Part shown: positions 1-7,531 of the stretch, one piece after another
Layout of the letters: every line of letters starts with the position of its first letter
Numbering within the stretch: the stretch's first letter is position 1
From: an uncultured bacterium
GTDB taxonomy: Bacteria > Bdellovibrionota_C > UBA2361 > SZUA-149 > CALKYB01
Reading direction: 5' to 3'
Assembly (NCBI GenBank): GCA_938003565.1
Contig: CALKYB010000024.1
Location: 1-9,844, forward strand
DNA length: 9,844 nt
Translations under genes and position numbers: made by a program
The notes under the pieces: generated by a model
What the model was told of the DNA's origin: nothing
Database searches by the model: none
What the model saw: only the letters and a program-made list of their open reading frames with translations

Positions 1-2099
1 AACTCAGCCCAGATTGGAGCTGCCCCAGAGGAGCCAGTTAGCTTGGTTTTGAAGTTGCCGTCGTAGCCAACCCATACCACTGTTAGTAAGTTGGGAGTGA
101 ACCCAGCGAACCAAGCATCTCGTGAGTCGTTGCTCGTACCAGTTTTACCCGCCACTGGCCCTCTGTAACCAAGGCTTCTAACTCTTCGGCCTGTTCCACT
201 CTCTACTACTGATTGAAGTATGTTGGTAAGAACAAATGTTGCTGCCGGTGAGGAAACCCTTTGAAATTCACTTTGCGCTTTATATAGTTCTTTAGAAGAG
301 TTTGGCGAAGTCATTGAAACTATAGGAGTGATGGTAATCATCTCCCCACCATTTGCGATAGCGGCATATGCTCTTGCAACTTCAAGAGGCGAAAGCTCTC
401 CTGCGCCAAGCGCTATGGACGGAACGTGGGGAAGATCCTTGCCCATTCCAAATAGTTTAGCTGTTTGGACTATGTAGGGAATGCCGACTTTTTGAGCCAA
501 CTTAACGGTGGGCACATTAAGAGAGAAGGTCAGGGCTTCTCTTAGTGTTACCTCTCCGCGGAAGTCACCATCGTAATTCTTTGGGGACCATGGGGGAGAA
601 TTTGGCATATCAATTTGAATAGGACTATCTTCTAGCAAGCTGGTAGTTCTGGCAACTCGGTAGTTGTTTAGTTTCTTATCTAAGGCGGTTAAGAATACGA
701 ACGGCTTGAATACGCTACCGGGTTGGCGCTTAGCTTGACTTACTCTATCAAATTGGTTTTTGGAGTAGTTTCTACCACCTACCCAAGCTCGAATAGTTCC
801 GCTTTGTGGCGCAATGGAGATTAAAGCCGCTTGTAGTTTTTCTTTATTCTTTGATTTGGACCTAGATTTTTCTAGTTTCTCCAATCCCGACTTGACGGCG
901 TTCTCTGCACAAAGTTGATACTCTGCGTCAATGCCTGTGTTTATGCTAACCGATTCTTGGTTGCTGAGATCTAAATTTAGAATCCTTCTAATAAAATCCG
1001 TATAGTACGGGGCTCGGCGTTGAACACCTCTAGCAGGTTGCACGACTAAGGATTCGCTCTCGGCTCTGAGTTTCTCCTCTTCTGTAATAGCACCAACTTC
1101 AAACATTTTTGCCAGGACAATTTTTCGTCTCTGCAATGCTTTTTCAGGGTATTTTCGTGGAGAGTAAGAGCTTGGAGCTTTAATCAAACCAGCAAGGGTG
1201 GCTGCTTCTGCGAGACTAAGTTCATCAACGTCTTTTGCGAAGAAGGCCCTAGTGGCTTCACCGAAGCCATGCACTGCAATTCTTCCCTCTTGGGTGAGAA
1301 AAATTTCATTCATGTAGAATTCTAAAATTTCTTCTTTGGAGTACGAGGTTTCTAAAAGCACTGCAGCAAGGGCCTCCAAAGCTTTTCTCGAGAAGGAGCG
1401 CTCTGGGCTCAGCAGTAGGTTTTTGGCAAGCTGTTGGGTAATTGTGGATCCACCTTGGACTATCTTTCCGGAACTAATATTTGCATAGGCAGCTCTTAGA
1501 ATCGCTACTAAATCAACACCCAAATGGGAGTAAAAACGTTGGTCTTCAATGGCTACTACAGCCTTTAGGAGGTCCTCAGGGAACTCCCTAAGCTTTTTCG
1601 GGTTAACGCTTCGGGTTGATGAGGAGCCCAGAACTGAAATTACTTCTGGTTCCAACCAACTTCTGTCTTTGGCATTCTGACCCTTAGTGTCGAGGATTTT
1701 CAGCACTAGGTTATTGTTACCTAAAGTGATCTTTAGCAGCTCTTCCTCAAAGATTTCGCCGGTGGAGAGTTGCCTCTCTCTTAAGAAAATAGAAATATTT
1801 TTACTATCAATTTGCTGGAAAAATCCTGGACCTTTTGGTGGTGTTTGGGTTTCTTTGTATCCGAGTCTCTCAAGGCGGCTAAAAAATTTAACATTCTCAA
1901 GACTCATTGCTTGTCGAATCTGGAACGGTCGAAAGTTTACCACCGAGGCTGCTTGGATGACTCGCTTTTCCAATGCCGAGGTAACTTTATGCTTGATATA
2001 GAAACTACCAAACAGCAGCATAACAAACAGAAGAGAGGCGAGGGCGAAACCACCTCTTAGTAATCTTCTGGCCTTAGATTTTTCGATCGGTTTTGTCAT
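1..2099 (-). CDS. mrcB: Bifunctional penicillin-binding protein, PBP1B type (class A), C-terminus cut by window edge
   Basis: This is an inner-membrane murein synthase that polymerises lipid II glycan strands and cross-links their peptides in the periplasm. 699 codons are present and the reading frame is open to the window edge. Visible in order: a short basic cytoplasmic tail; one membrane anchor (about residues 14-34); a region at about 66-138 that resembles the UB2H domain of PBP1B (LERLGY, then a PGFF segment and an IFLRE strand); and a GT51 glycosyltransferase with EDQRFYSHLG (catalytic Glu185) and QGGSTITQQLAKNL (215-228). The transpeptidase follows, with all three motifs: SVFK (Ser462 nucleophile, Lys465), SLN (526-528) and KTGT (Lys652). 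Only the end of the transpeptidase domain is missing. The ATG at 2099-2097 is preceded by an AAGGGG-like ribosome binding site. The UB2H-like region argues for PBP1B over PBP1A. The gene is divergent from yebC. Family assignment is very secure; the symbol is less so. Confidence 0.95.
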   Translation of the reverse strand, partial: MTKPIEKSKARRLLRGGFALASLLFVMLLFGSFYIKHKVTSALEKRVIQAASVVNFRPFQIRQAMSLENVKFFSRLERLGYKETQTPPKGPGFFQQIDSKNISIFLRERQLSTGEIFEEELLKITLGNNNLVLKILDTKGQNAKDRSWLEPEVISVLGSSSTRSVNPKKLREFPEDLLKAVVAIEDQRFYSHLGVDLVAILRAAYANISSGKIVQGGSTITQQLAKNLLLSPERSFSRKALEALAAVLLETSYSKEEILEFYMNEIFLTQEGRIAVHGFGEATRAFFAKDVDELSLAEAATLAGLIKAPSSYSPRKYPEKALQRRKIVLAKMFEVGAITEEEKLRAESESLVVQPARGVQRRAPYYTDFIRRILNLDLSNQESVSINTGIDAEYQLCAENAVKSGLEKLEKSRSKSKNKEKLQAALISIAPQSGTIRAWVGGRNYSKNQFDRVSQAKRQPGSVFKPFVFLTALDKKLNNYRVARTTSLLEDSPIQIDMPNSPPWSPKNYDGDFRGEVTLREALTFSLNVPTVKLAQKVGIPYIVQTAKLFGMGKDLPHVPSIALGAGELSPLEVARAYAAIANGGEMITITPIVSMTSPNSSKELYKAQSEFQRVSSPAATFVLTNILQSVVESGTGRRVRSLGYRGPVAGKTGTSNDSRDAWFAGFTPNLLTVVWVGYDGNFKTKLTGSSGAAPIWAE

Positions 2100-2146
2100 T
2101 AACCCCTTGAACTACAGTAAACAATTTAAGAGAATTTGAATTTACT

Positions 2147-2173
2147 AGATTAGTATGGGCTGTCGATTGTCAA
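2147..2173 (-). promoter_or_regulatory. Candidate sigma70 promoter for the PBP gene
   Basis: On the minus strand a perfect -35 hexamer TTGACA (2173-2168) is followed after 15 bp by TAATCT (2152-2147), which keeps the three most conserved -10 bases. Transcription would start near 2140, about 40 nt before the PBP ATG. The spacer is shorter than the usual 17 bp, so this is only a moderate candidate. Confidence 0.35.
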
Positions 2174-2211
2174 AAGTCTTTTAATCTGAAAATTTTTCTG
2201 AGAATTTATTC

Positions 2212-2325
2212 TTAGTGAATTGAGGCTTCTTGCTTTATTTCTGTTTTGTTTTGTCTGGAAACTAGTTCTAAAAGTGACCCTAGAAGGGTTAATTCTTCGC
2301 CGGTAATATCGCTAGGATCAAACAT
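2212..2325 (-). CDS. Candidate small protein of 37 residues (unrecognised)
   Basis: A complete ATG-to-TAA ORF of 37 codons lies in the divergent intergenic region, on the same strand as the PBP gene and 112 nt upstream of it. Its translation starts MFDPSDITGEELTLLGSL and ends in a polar tail rich in Q, N, K and E. The residue make-up looks like a real soluble protein: an acidic N-terminus, then an amphipathic stretch (about residues 9-24) likely to be helical. It has no membrane segment and no cysteine. An in-frame stop lies 15 nt upstream of the ATG, so it cannot be extended and is not the tail of a longer gene. No convincing Shine-Dalgarno sequence precedes the ATG, which is the main reason for caution. 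I do not recognise the family. It could also be a chance ORF or a remnant. Confidence 0.35.
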   Translation of the reverse strand: MFDPSDITGEELTLLGSLLELVSRQNKTEIKQEASIH

Positions 2326-2515
2326 TAAGTCTTGCGGTTATTGGTGGGCAGACTGTTGTTAATTTAGCTTAGTTACAGCTCAGAGCCTGCTATTAATAAC
2401 GAGTAAATTGTGCTTAAACTACTAGCGAATTACTCTTCTTAATTATCCAGAATCCAGTTTGGTTATTTAGAGCGAGTATTACTTAAATTTAAAGTTCAAA
2501 GTTTGCACGAGGATT

Positions 2516-3250
2516 ATGTCTGGACATTCCAAATGGAGCACTATCAAGCGTAAAAAGGGTGCGCTTGATGCCAAACGAGGTAAAATTTTTACTCGTTGTA
2601 TTAAAGAAATTTCTGTAGCGGTTAAGCAAGGGGGTAGTGGTGATCCTGATGCCAATCCAAGGCTTCGCTTAGCTATTGAGAAGGCCCGGGCGGTGAATAT
2701 GCCGAACGATAATATCACTCGAGCAATAAAGCGGGCCACGGGAGAAGAAGGGGCTGCAGAGCAGATGGAAGTTCGCTACGAGGGGTATGGCCCGAGTGGC
2801 ACTGCGATTTTGGTTGAAACGGTCACAGATAACAAGAATAGAACTGTTAGTGAGGTTAGGCACGCCTTTAGTCGCGCAGGGGGCAATCTGGGCGAGAATG
2901 GTTGTGTTAGCTACCTTTTTCAGCAAAAAGGTTTGATTGTTATTAAGAAAGATTCGATATCTGAAGAGCAATTAATGGAGCTCGCTCTTGGAAATGGAGC
3001 TGAAGATATAGGGGACGAGAGCGAAATTTGGGAAGTGACAGCTGATCTTGCTGAGTTTTATGATTTAAAATCTGCCTTAGATGGGCATTGTCAAATTGAG
3101 TTGGCTGAAATCCAGATGCTGCCGTCTACTCGAATAACTCTTGCGGGAGCTGATTTGGAATCTTTTCAGAAATTGGTTGATACCCTTGAAGATCTTGATG
3201 ACGTGATGAATGTATTTACAAATGCTGATTTCGAAGAGACGACTGAGTAG
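2516..3250 (+). CDS. yebC: YebC/TACO1-family translation factor
   Basis: This 244-residue protein has the usual family length. It begins MSGHSKWSTIKRKKGALDAK, the family hallmark N-terminus, and carries the signature YEGYGPSGTAILVE and TDNKNRT (about 88-110). Members were long annotated as transcriptional regulators. Mitochondrial TACO1 and recent bacterial work instead point to a cytosolic, ribosome-acting factor that helps translation through proline-rich stretches. An older DNA-binding role has been reported for some homologues, so the exact role here is open. The ATG at 2516 follows a GAGGA ribosome binding site (2509-2513) at short spacing. It heads the run with ruvA, which starts 35 nt after its stop. 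This linkage to ruv genes is widespread in bacteria and helps confirm the assignment. Confidence 0.96.
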   Translation: MSGHSKWSTIKRKKGALDAKRGKIFTRCIKEISVAVKQGGSGDPDANPRLRLAIEKARAVNMPNDNITRAIKRATGEEGAAEQMEVRYEGYGPSGTAILVETVTDNKNRTVSEVRHAFSRAGGNLGENGCVSYLFQQKGLIVIKKDSISEEQLMELALGNGAEDIGDESEIWEVTADLAEFYDLKSALDGHCQIELAEIQMLPSTRITLAGADLESFQKLVDTLEDLDDVMNVFTNADFEETTE

Positions 3251-3285
3251 AAATCTTAGATAAGTTAGTTAGTGAGAAGAGAGTT

Positions 3286-3915
3286 TTGATAGGACGACTG
3301 AGTGGAAAAGTTACTGAGTTAGAAGATAATCTTCTAATCTTGGATGTTGGTGGGGTAGGATATGAGATTCTTATTTCCCATGATTTTGCTTCTTCGCTCG
3401 AGCTTGGCTCAGACATTTCATTAGCAATTCATACTGACGTACGGGAGACGTCAATTAGTCTTTTTGGCTTTCAAGAAAAAGTAGATAAGCGAGTGTTTCT
3501 CTTATTGAAGAAAGTAAAGGGAATAGGCTCTAAGCTAGCACTTTCGATAGTTTCTTTTGTTGGAGCAAATCAACTTTTTCGGGCAATTAGTTTGGAAGAT
3601 AAGTCTGTTTTGCAAAAGGTGCCTGGGGTAGGAAAAAAATCCGCTGAGCGAATCGTTATAGAGCTTCGTGAGCAAGTCGAGGAGTTTCTTGACTCTGGAG
3701 AAACTTTACCTAGGAGCTTAAGTAATCGAATTGAGTTGGTGAGTCAAAAAGGAGCTGTGGGTGATGCTGTTGTAGCCTTGGAGAAATTAGGTTTTTCTAG
3801 TGAACAAGCCGAATCCGCAGTAGAGGCAGCTATACATGACATACCTGAGGAGTCTCGGCGGAACTCCATCGAGGCTGGAGACCTTCTAAGGCATGCCTTG
3901 TCCAAATTGAGTTAG
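3286..3915 (+). CDS. ruvA: Holliday junction branch migration protein RuvA
   Basis: RuvA binds four-way junctions as a tetramer and loads RuvB helicase rings for branch migration in recombinational repair. The 209-residue protein shows the three expected domains: an N-terminal OB fold (1-62, starting MIGRLSGKV and ending LFGF); a double helix-hairpin-helix domain with VKGIGSKLALSI (77-88) and VPGVGKKSAERIVIEL (112-127); and a C-terminal RuvB-binding three-helix domain (about 158-206, DAVVALEKLGF) after a flexible linker. The start is a TTG at 3286, with only a weak purine-rich stretch (GAGAAGAGAG) upstream; the family-typical N-terminus fixes it. In the acidic-pin loop, E. coli has two adjacent acids (Glu55, Asp56). 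This protein reads VRETS, keeping one acid (Glu54) with Thr next. The gene lies between yebC and ruvB with no ruvC. Confidence 0.97.
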   Translation: MIGRLSGKVTELEDNLLILDVGGVGYEILISHDFASSLELGSDISLAIHTDVRETSISLFGFQEKVDKRVFLLLKKVKGIGSKLALSIVSFVGANQLFRAISLEDKSVLQKVPGVGKKSAERIVIELREQVEEFLDSGETLPRSLSNRIELVSQKGAVGDAVVALEKLGFSSEQAESAVEAAIHDIPEESRRNSIEAGDLLRHALSKLS

Positions 3916-3952
3916 CTGCAATAATTTTTCTTGTTATTTTTTTAATTTCAGA

Positions 3953-5062
3953 GTGCTGTCCATGAATGATTTTGATGATAACATTTTCTCTAGTCCAGTT
4001 TCCTCTAAAGAGCTTGAAGATGGTTTTCGGGGATTAGTTGATGCTAAGCATGGAGTTGAGGACCGATTTCAATATAGCCTGCGACCAGGCAAGATAGATG
4101 AATTTATTGGTCAAGATCGGGTCCGTGAAAATCTTAAAATTGCTATTGGTGCTGCTACTCAAAGAGGATCAACCCTGGATCATATATTGTTCTATGGTCC
4201 TCCTGGGCTAGGGAAAACGACTTTCGCCTCAATTATTGCCGGTGAGAGAGGTGTTTCAATGAAAACCTCCTCTGGGCCGGTTCTTGAGAGGCCTGGTGAT
4301 TTAGCTGCTGTTCTCTCAAGCCTTCAAGAGAATGATGTATTGTTTATTGATGAAATACATCGCTTGCCGAGAATTGTAGAAGAGGTCCTTTATCCAGCGA
4401 TGGAGGATTTTTTTATTGATATTATTATTGGTCAGGGTCCAGCTGCGCGCTCCGTTAAGCTGGATTTAAAACCGTTTACCCTGGTTGCCGCCACCACCCG
4501 CATGGGTTTGATTTCATCGCCACTTAGAGATCGTTTCGGTCTTGTAGAGAGAGTTGAGTATTACACGACTTCTCAGATGGTTGAGATCGTTCTTCGGTCA
4601 GCTGAATTACTTGAGGTAAGAATTGATAAGGATGGAGCTAGAGAGATAGCTGGTCGTTCTAGAGGAACCCCTCGAATAGCTAACAGACTCCTTCGTCGTT
4701 CGCGTGACTATGCCGAGCAGAGAGCTGATGGTTTGGTGAGCAAGGAGGTTGCGGACAAAGCTCTAAATCTTCTAGACATTGATTCCTCTGGTTTGGATAT
4801 TATGGATCGGGCTGTGCTTAGGACTATTATTGATAAGTTTGATGGTGGCCCAGTTGGAGTTGATACGATAGCCGCTTCACTGAGCGAGGATCGAGGCTCG
4901 ATTGAAGAGGTCTATGAGCCTTATCTTTTGCAACGCGGCTTTTTACAGAGAACCCCACGTGGTCGTATGGCCACAGCTAAAGCTTGGCAGTATTTTGGTC
5001 TTGAAATGCCGGAGATTGCTCAATTACAGATGAAGAGAGAACCGCATGAGTTCGAGTCATAG
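3953..5062 (+). CDS. ruvB: Holliday junction branch migration helicase RuvB
   Basis: RuvB is the AAA+ hexameric motor that pumps DNA through the RuvA-junction complex. Seen in order: an N-terminal extension; the RuvB entry motif SLRPGKIDEFIGQ (42-54); Walker A GPPGLGKTT (82-90); Walker B VLFIDEIHRL (129-138); sensor I AATTR (179-183); the arginine-finger segment SPLRDRFG (189-196); sensor II GTPRIANRLLRR (238-249); and a winged-helix DNA-binding domain (about 282-345) with YEPYLLQRGFLQRTPRGR. All catalytic residues are present. The GTG at 3953 gives 369 residues; an in-frame ATG at 3962 would give 366. Neither has a strong ribosome binding site, so the start is uncertain. Either form is about 30 residues longer than E. 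coli RuvB, mostly from an acidic N-terminal tail. It lies 37 nt after ruvA and 37 nt before the sensor kinase. Confidence 0.97.
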   Translation: MLSMNDFDDNIFSSPVSSKELEDGFRGLVDAKHGVEDRFQYSLRPGKIDEFIGQDRVRENLKIAIGAATQRGSTLDHILFYGPPGLGKTTFASIIAGERGVSMKTSSGPVLERPGDLAAVLSSLQENDVLFIDEIHRLPRIVEEVLYPAMEDFFIDIIIGQGPAARSVKLDLKPFTLVAATTRMGLISSPLRDRFGLVERVEYYTTSQMVEIVLRSAELLEVRIDKDGAREIAGRSRGTPRIANRLLRRSRDYAEQRADGLVSKEVADKALNLLDIDSSGLDIMDRAVLRTIIDKFDGGPVGVDTIAASLSEDRGSIEEVYEPYLLQRGFLQRTPRGRMATAKAWQYFGLEMPEIAQLQMKREPHEFES

Positions 5063-5099
5063 AAGGTTTGATGATTTGTGATTCGAGAAAAGAACTTTT

Positions 5100-7466
5100 T
5101 TGGAAGATGTTTTGACTACCAGCTCTAAGCACAATAGGCGTAGTGAAAGAGAAGTTCCCCTTTCTCTAGTTATTGTCGCCTTGGTTAGTCTTTCTGTAGT
5201 GGCCATTGCAATGCTTAGGGATCAGCTTCCTAGCCTAGCCGAGAAGCATTCAATTGGTAGCAATCTCGGATTTTACCTTCTAATCAACTTAAACATCATA
5301 GTTGTGATGGTTTTGACATTTTTGGTTTTCAGAAATGTAATTAAGCTGGTGCTTGATCGAAGACGAAATATTTTAGGATCAAGATTAAGAACGAGATTGA
5401 TAGTTGCTTTTGTCGGGCTTTCTCTGGTTCCCACAAGTTTGTTGTTTCTTACAGCAAAGGGAATTTTTGATAATATTTTGGAAGGATGGTTTTCTCCGCA
5501 AATTGTTTCTACTGTTGAAGGAGCTGTTGGAGTAGCGAGATTTCATTACCAGGAAACTGAGAGTCGTTTAGAGAAGCAACTTGAGATTTTGGACACCGAC
5601 ATTTCTAAAATTTCAACCACCCAGAATCCTCGTATTTTGGAGGTGAATCTTGCCAATTTACTGGAGCGAAAAAAGCAGGAGTACGGGCTAGTCGAGCTTG
5701 CGTTGTATGATGAAACTGGTCGACCTAGGGTTAGATCGAGCGTAAGCTCCGGAGGGACTGACTCGCCAACTCGTCCTGCCCTTGACCTTGGATTACTTGG
5801 CCAGGCGCGGCAAGGAGTTTCCTCCATACAGCCAGAGCAGTTCATGGAGAGTGAGTTTATTCGAGCGTATAGACCTGTTCGAGAAAAACTACCGGAGTTG
5901 TTGGATAACAATGATAGTAGATTTGGCGAGAGAGGGGCTTCAGGGAACTATATTGTTGTAGCCACTTATCTTGTTCCGCCTAAGCTCAATAGTGTTTTAA
6001 GTTCCGTAATTAGCTCCTTTGATGACTACCGCGAACTTCATAGTTACAAGCGGCCTCTAGCGTCGAGCTATTTACTAACATTAGTAATGGTGATGCTGTT
6101 AATAGTGATTACCGCTATGTGGGTAGGGTTTTATCTCGCTAAGAGTTTAACTGGTCCCATACAGAAATTGGCTGAAGGTACAGAGGAGATTGCTCAAGGT
6201 AATCTTGATTATCAAATATCTGAGGTTGGGGATGACGAGCTAGGGTTTTTAGTTAGTTCGTTTAATACTATGACTAGCGACCTAAAGAGAACGAATGTCG
6301 AACTAGTTTCAAGACGCCGCTATATCGAAACCCTACTGGAGAGTTTAGATGTTGGGGTAGTTTCTATTACCAATTCTGGATCAATTCGAACTCTAAATGG
6401 TGCGGCGGCGAGAATACTTCACTCAGAGAATGCTCCTCCGAATTTCTTTGCCGGACAAAGTCTTGTCAGTTTTTTAGGTCCGGAGTCGGCTGAGAAGTTG
6501 GAGGGGATGGTTGACAAGTTGTTTAGCTCTGATGAACGTTTGATCTCGGGTAATATTTATATTTCAAATAGTAGCGGCGGAGAGGTGCACCTACATGTTA
6601 CAATTACTAAGTTAATCTCTGAGATTGGTGAAGTTTTAGGTGGGGTAATACTTCTAGACGATTTAACAGAACTTGTTAGGGCTCAGCGTATGGCTGCCTG
6701 GCGGGAAGTTGCGCAGCGGATTGCTCATGAAATTAAGAACCCTCTGACTCCTATACAACTTAGTGCGCAAAGAATTGAGAAGAGACTTTGTGGTAGTGAT
6801 GATGCTCGTGCTGACTCTTCGGAGTTGTCGTCAGTGGACCGAAAATTAGTTACTGACTCCACCGAGATGATAGTGGGGCAGGTTGAAGTCTTACGCGGTT
6901 TGGTCAATGAGTTTTCTAAGTTTGCTAGAATGCCTACTGTTGATCTACGAGAGACAAGTTTGAACCAAATAGTGAGAGAAACGGTCTCTTTGTTTGAGGG
7001 CTTAAATTCTCAGGTTGTTTTTGAGCAAGACCTGTCGGAGTCTTTGCCTGATTTGAATTTAGATCGAGAGCAGTTGGGTCGAGCTCTCTCGAATTTATTG
7101 GATAATGCTATATCTGCCATGATTTCTTCAGAATACTTCGCAGATTCACAAGTTAGAAAGTCAGTAGGAAATTCCAAGTCTAGAGAATCTCTTGCTGGGA
7201 GTGTTAAGGATGTGCCAAGAATCTGGCTCAAGACTAAGCATGAACCCTCTAGATCTAAGGTTGTCCTAACGGTCTCAGATAATGGACCGGGTATTCCGGA
7301 TGGATTGAAGTCTAGGGTTTTTGAGCCTTATTATACCTCGAGGAAGAATGGCACTGGATTGGGTCTTGCCATCGTGAGCAGCATCGTTGCTGATCACAAT
7401 GGCTTTGTCAGATTGTTGGACAATCAGCCACGAGGGTGCAATTTTGTGATTGAGCTGCCTATTTAG
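5100..7466 (+). CDS. ntrY: NtrY-like membrane sensor histidine kinase
   Basis: This 788-residue two-component sensor kinase has the NtrY layout. Three N-terminal membrane segments (about 20-39, 57-83, 99-122) are followed by an extracytoplasmic region of about 200 residues, a fourth membrane segment (about 322-347), HAMP (about 346-398) and a PAS domain (about 405-525). Next comes a HisKA domain with HEIKNP (phospho-acceptor His543). The HATPase domain has N-box NLLDNA (665-670), DNGPGIP (727-733), the FEPYYTSR F-box (741-748) and GTGLGL (751-756). All catalytic motifs look intact. The ATPase domain has a polar, Ser-rich stretch (about 675-705) between N-box and G1, longer than usual. The start is uncertain: TTG at 5100, or TTG at 5112, which has a better-placed GGAAG (5102-5106). 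The usual partner, NtrX or another NtrC-type regulator, is not beside it. NtrY-type kinases in nitrogen or redox sensing are known; the signal here cannot be read from sequence. Confidence 0.9.
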   Translation: MEDVLTTSSKHNRRSEREVPLSLVIVALVSLSVVAIAMLRDQLPSLAEKHSIGSNLGFYLLINLNIIVVMVLTFLVFRNVIKLVLDRRRNILGSRLRTRLIVAFVGLSLVPTSLLFLTAKGIFDNILEGWFSPQIVSTVEGAVGVARFHYQETESRLEKQLEILDTDISKISTTQNPRILEVNLANLLERKKQEYGLVELALYDETGRPRVRSSVSSGGTDSPTRPALDLGLLGQARQGVSSIQPEQFMESEFIRAYRPVREKLPELLDNNDSRFGERGASGNYIVVATYLVPPKLNSVLSSVISSFDDYRELHSYKRPLASSYLLTLVMVMLLIVITAMWVGFYLAKSLTGPIQKLAEGTEEIAQGNLDYQISEVGDDELGFLVSSFNTMTSDLKRTNVELVSRRRYIETLLESLDVGVVSITNSGSIRTLNGAAARILHSENAPPNFFAGQSLVSFLGPESAEKLEGMVDKLFSSDERLISGNIYISNSSGGEVHLHVTITKLISEIGEVLGGVILLDDLTELVRAQRMAAWREVAQRIAHEIKNPLTPIQLSAQRIEKRLCGSDDARADSSELSSVDRKLVTDSTEMIVGQVEVLRGLVNEFSKFARMPTVDLRETSLNQIVRETVSLFEGLNSQVVFEQDLSESLPDLNLDREQLGRALSNLLDNAISAMISSEYFADSQVRKSVGNSKSRESLAGSVKDVPRIWLKTKHEPSRSKVVLTVSDNGPGIPDGLKSRVFEPYYTSRKNGTGLGLAIVSSIVADHNGFVRLLDNQPRGCNFVIELPI

Positions 7467-7472
7467 GTTGGT

Positions 7473-7500
7473 TTGATATTTTAAATCGAAAGTTTAGCTT
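7473..7500 (+). promoter_or_regulatory. Weak candidate sigma70 promoter for fbp
   Basis: In the 65-nt gap before fbp, TTGATA (7473-7478, five of six to the -35 consensus) is followed after 16 bp by TAGCTT (7495-7500), which keeps only the three most conserved -10 bases. It could give fbp some independent expression within the run. Such a match is not rare in AT-rich DNA. Confidence 0.22.
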
Positions 7501-7531
7501 ACTAATTGAATGAGAAAATTGAGATAGGATA

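Larger units (their letters stand above)
2100..2515. other. Divergent intergenic region between PBP and yebC
   Basis: These 416 bases separate two divergent genes. They contain the candidate PBP promoter and the candidate small ORF. No strong sigma70 promoter for yebC was found: the best pair, TTAGTT (2369-2374) and TATTAA (2391-2396) at 16 bp, matches poorly at -35. No tRNA, intrinsic terminator or long repeat was seen. Confidence 0.6.

Noticed and set aside
1687..2060. Two plus-strand ORFs of 104 and 82 codons
   Set aside because: They lie antisense to the PBP gene, whose frame holds clear GT51 and transpeptidase motifs; their translations look like shadow frames.
2479..2971. Minus-strand ORFs of 86 and 100 codons
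   Set aside because: They are antisense to yebC, which is highly conserved and intact.
3216..3416. Minus-strand ORF of 66 codons across the yebC-ruvA junction
   Set aside because: It is antisense to the yebC end and the RuvA OB fold; no ribosome binding site or protein-like features.
3916..3952. T-rich gap between ruvA and ruvB as a terminator
   Set aside because: There are T-runs but no stable hairpin before them.
5546..7231. Minus-strand ORFs of 121, 60 and 73 codons
   Set aside because: All lie inside the sensor kinase gene, whose domain motifs run through the same bases.
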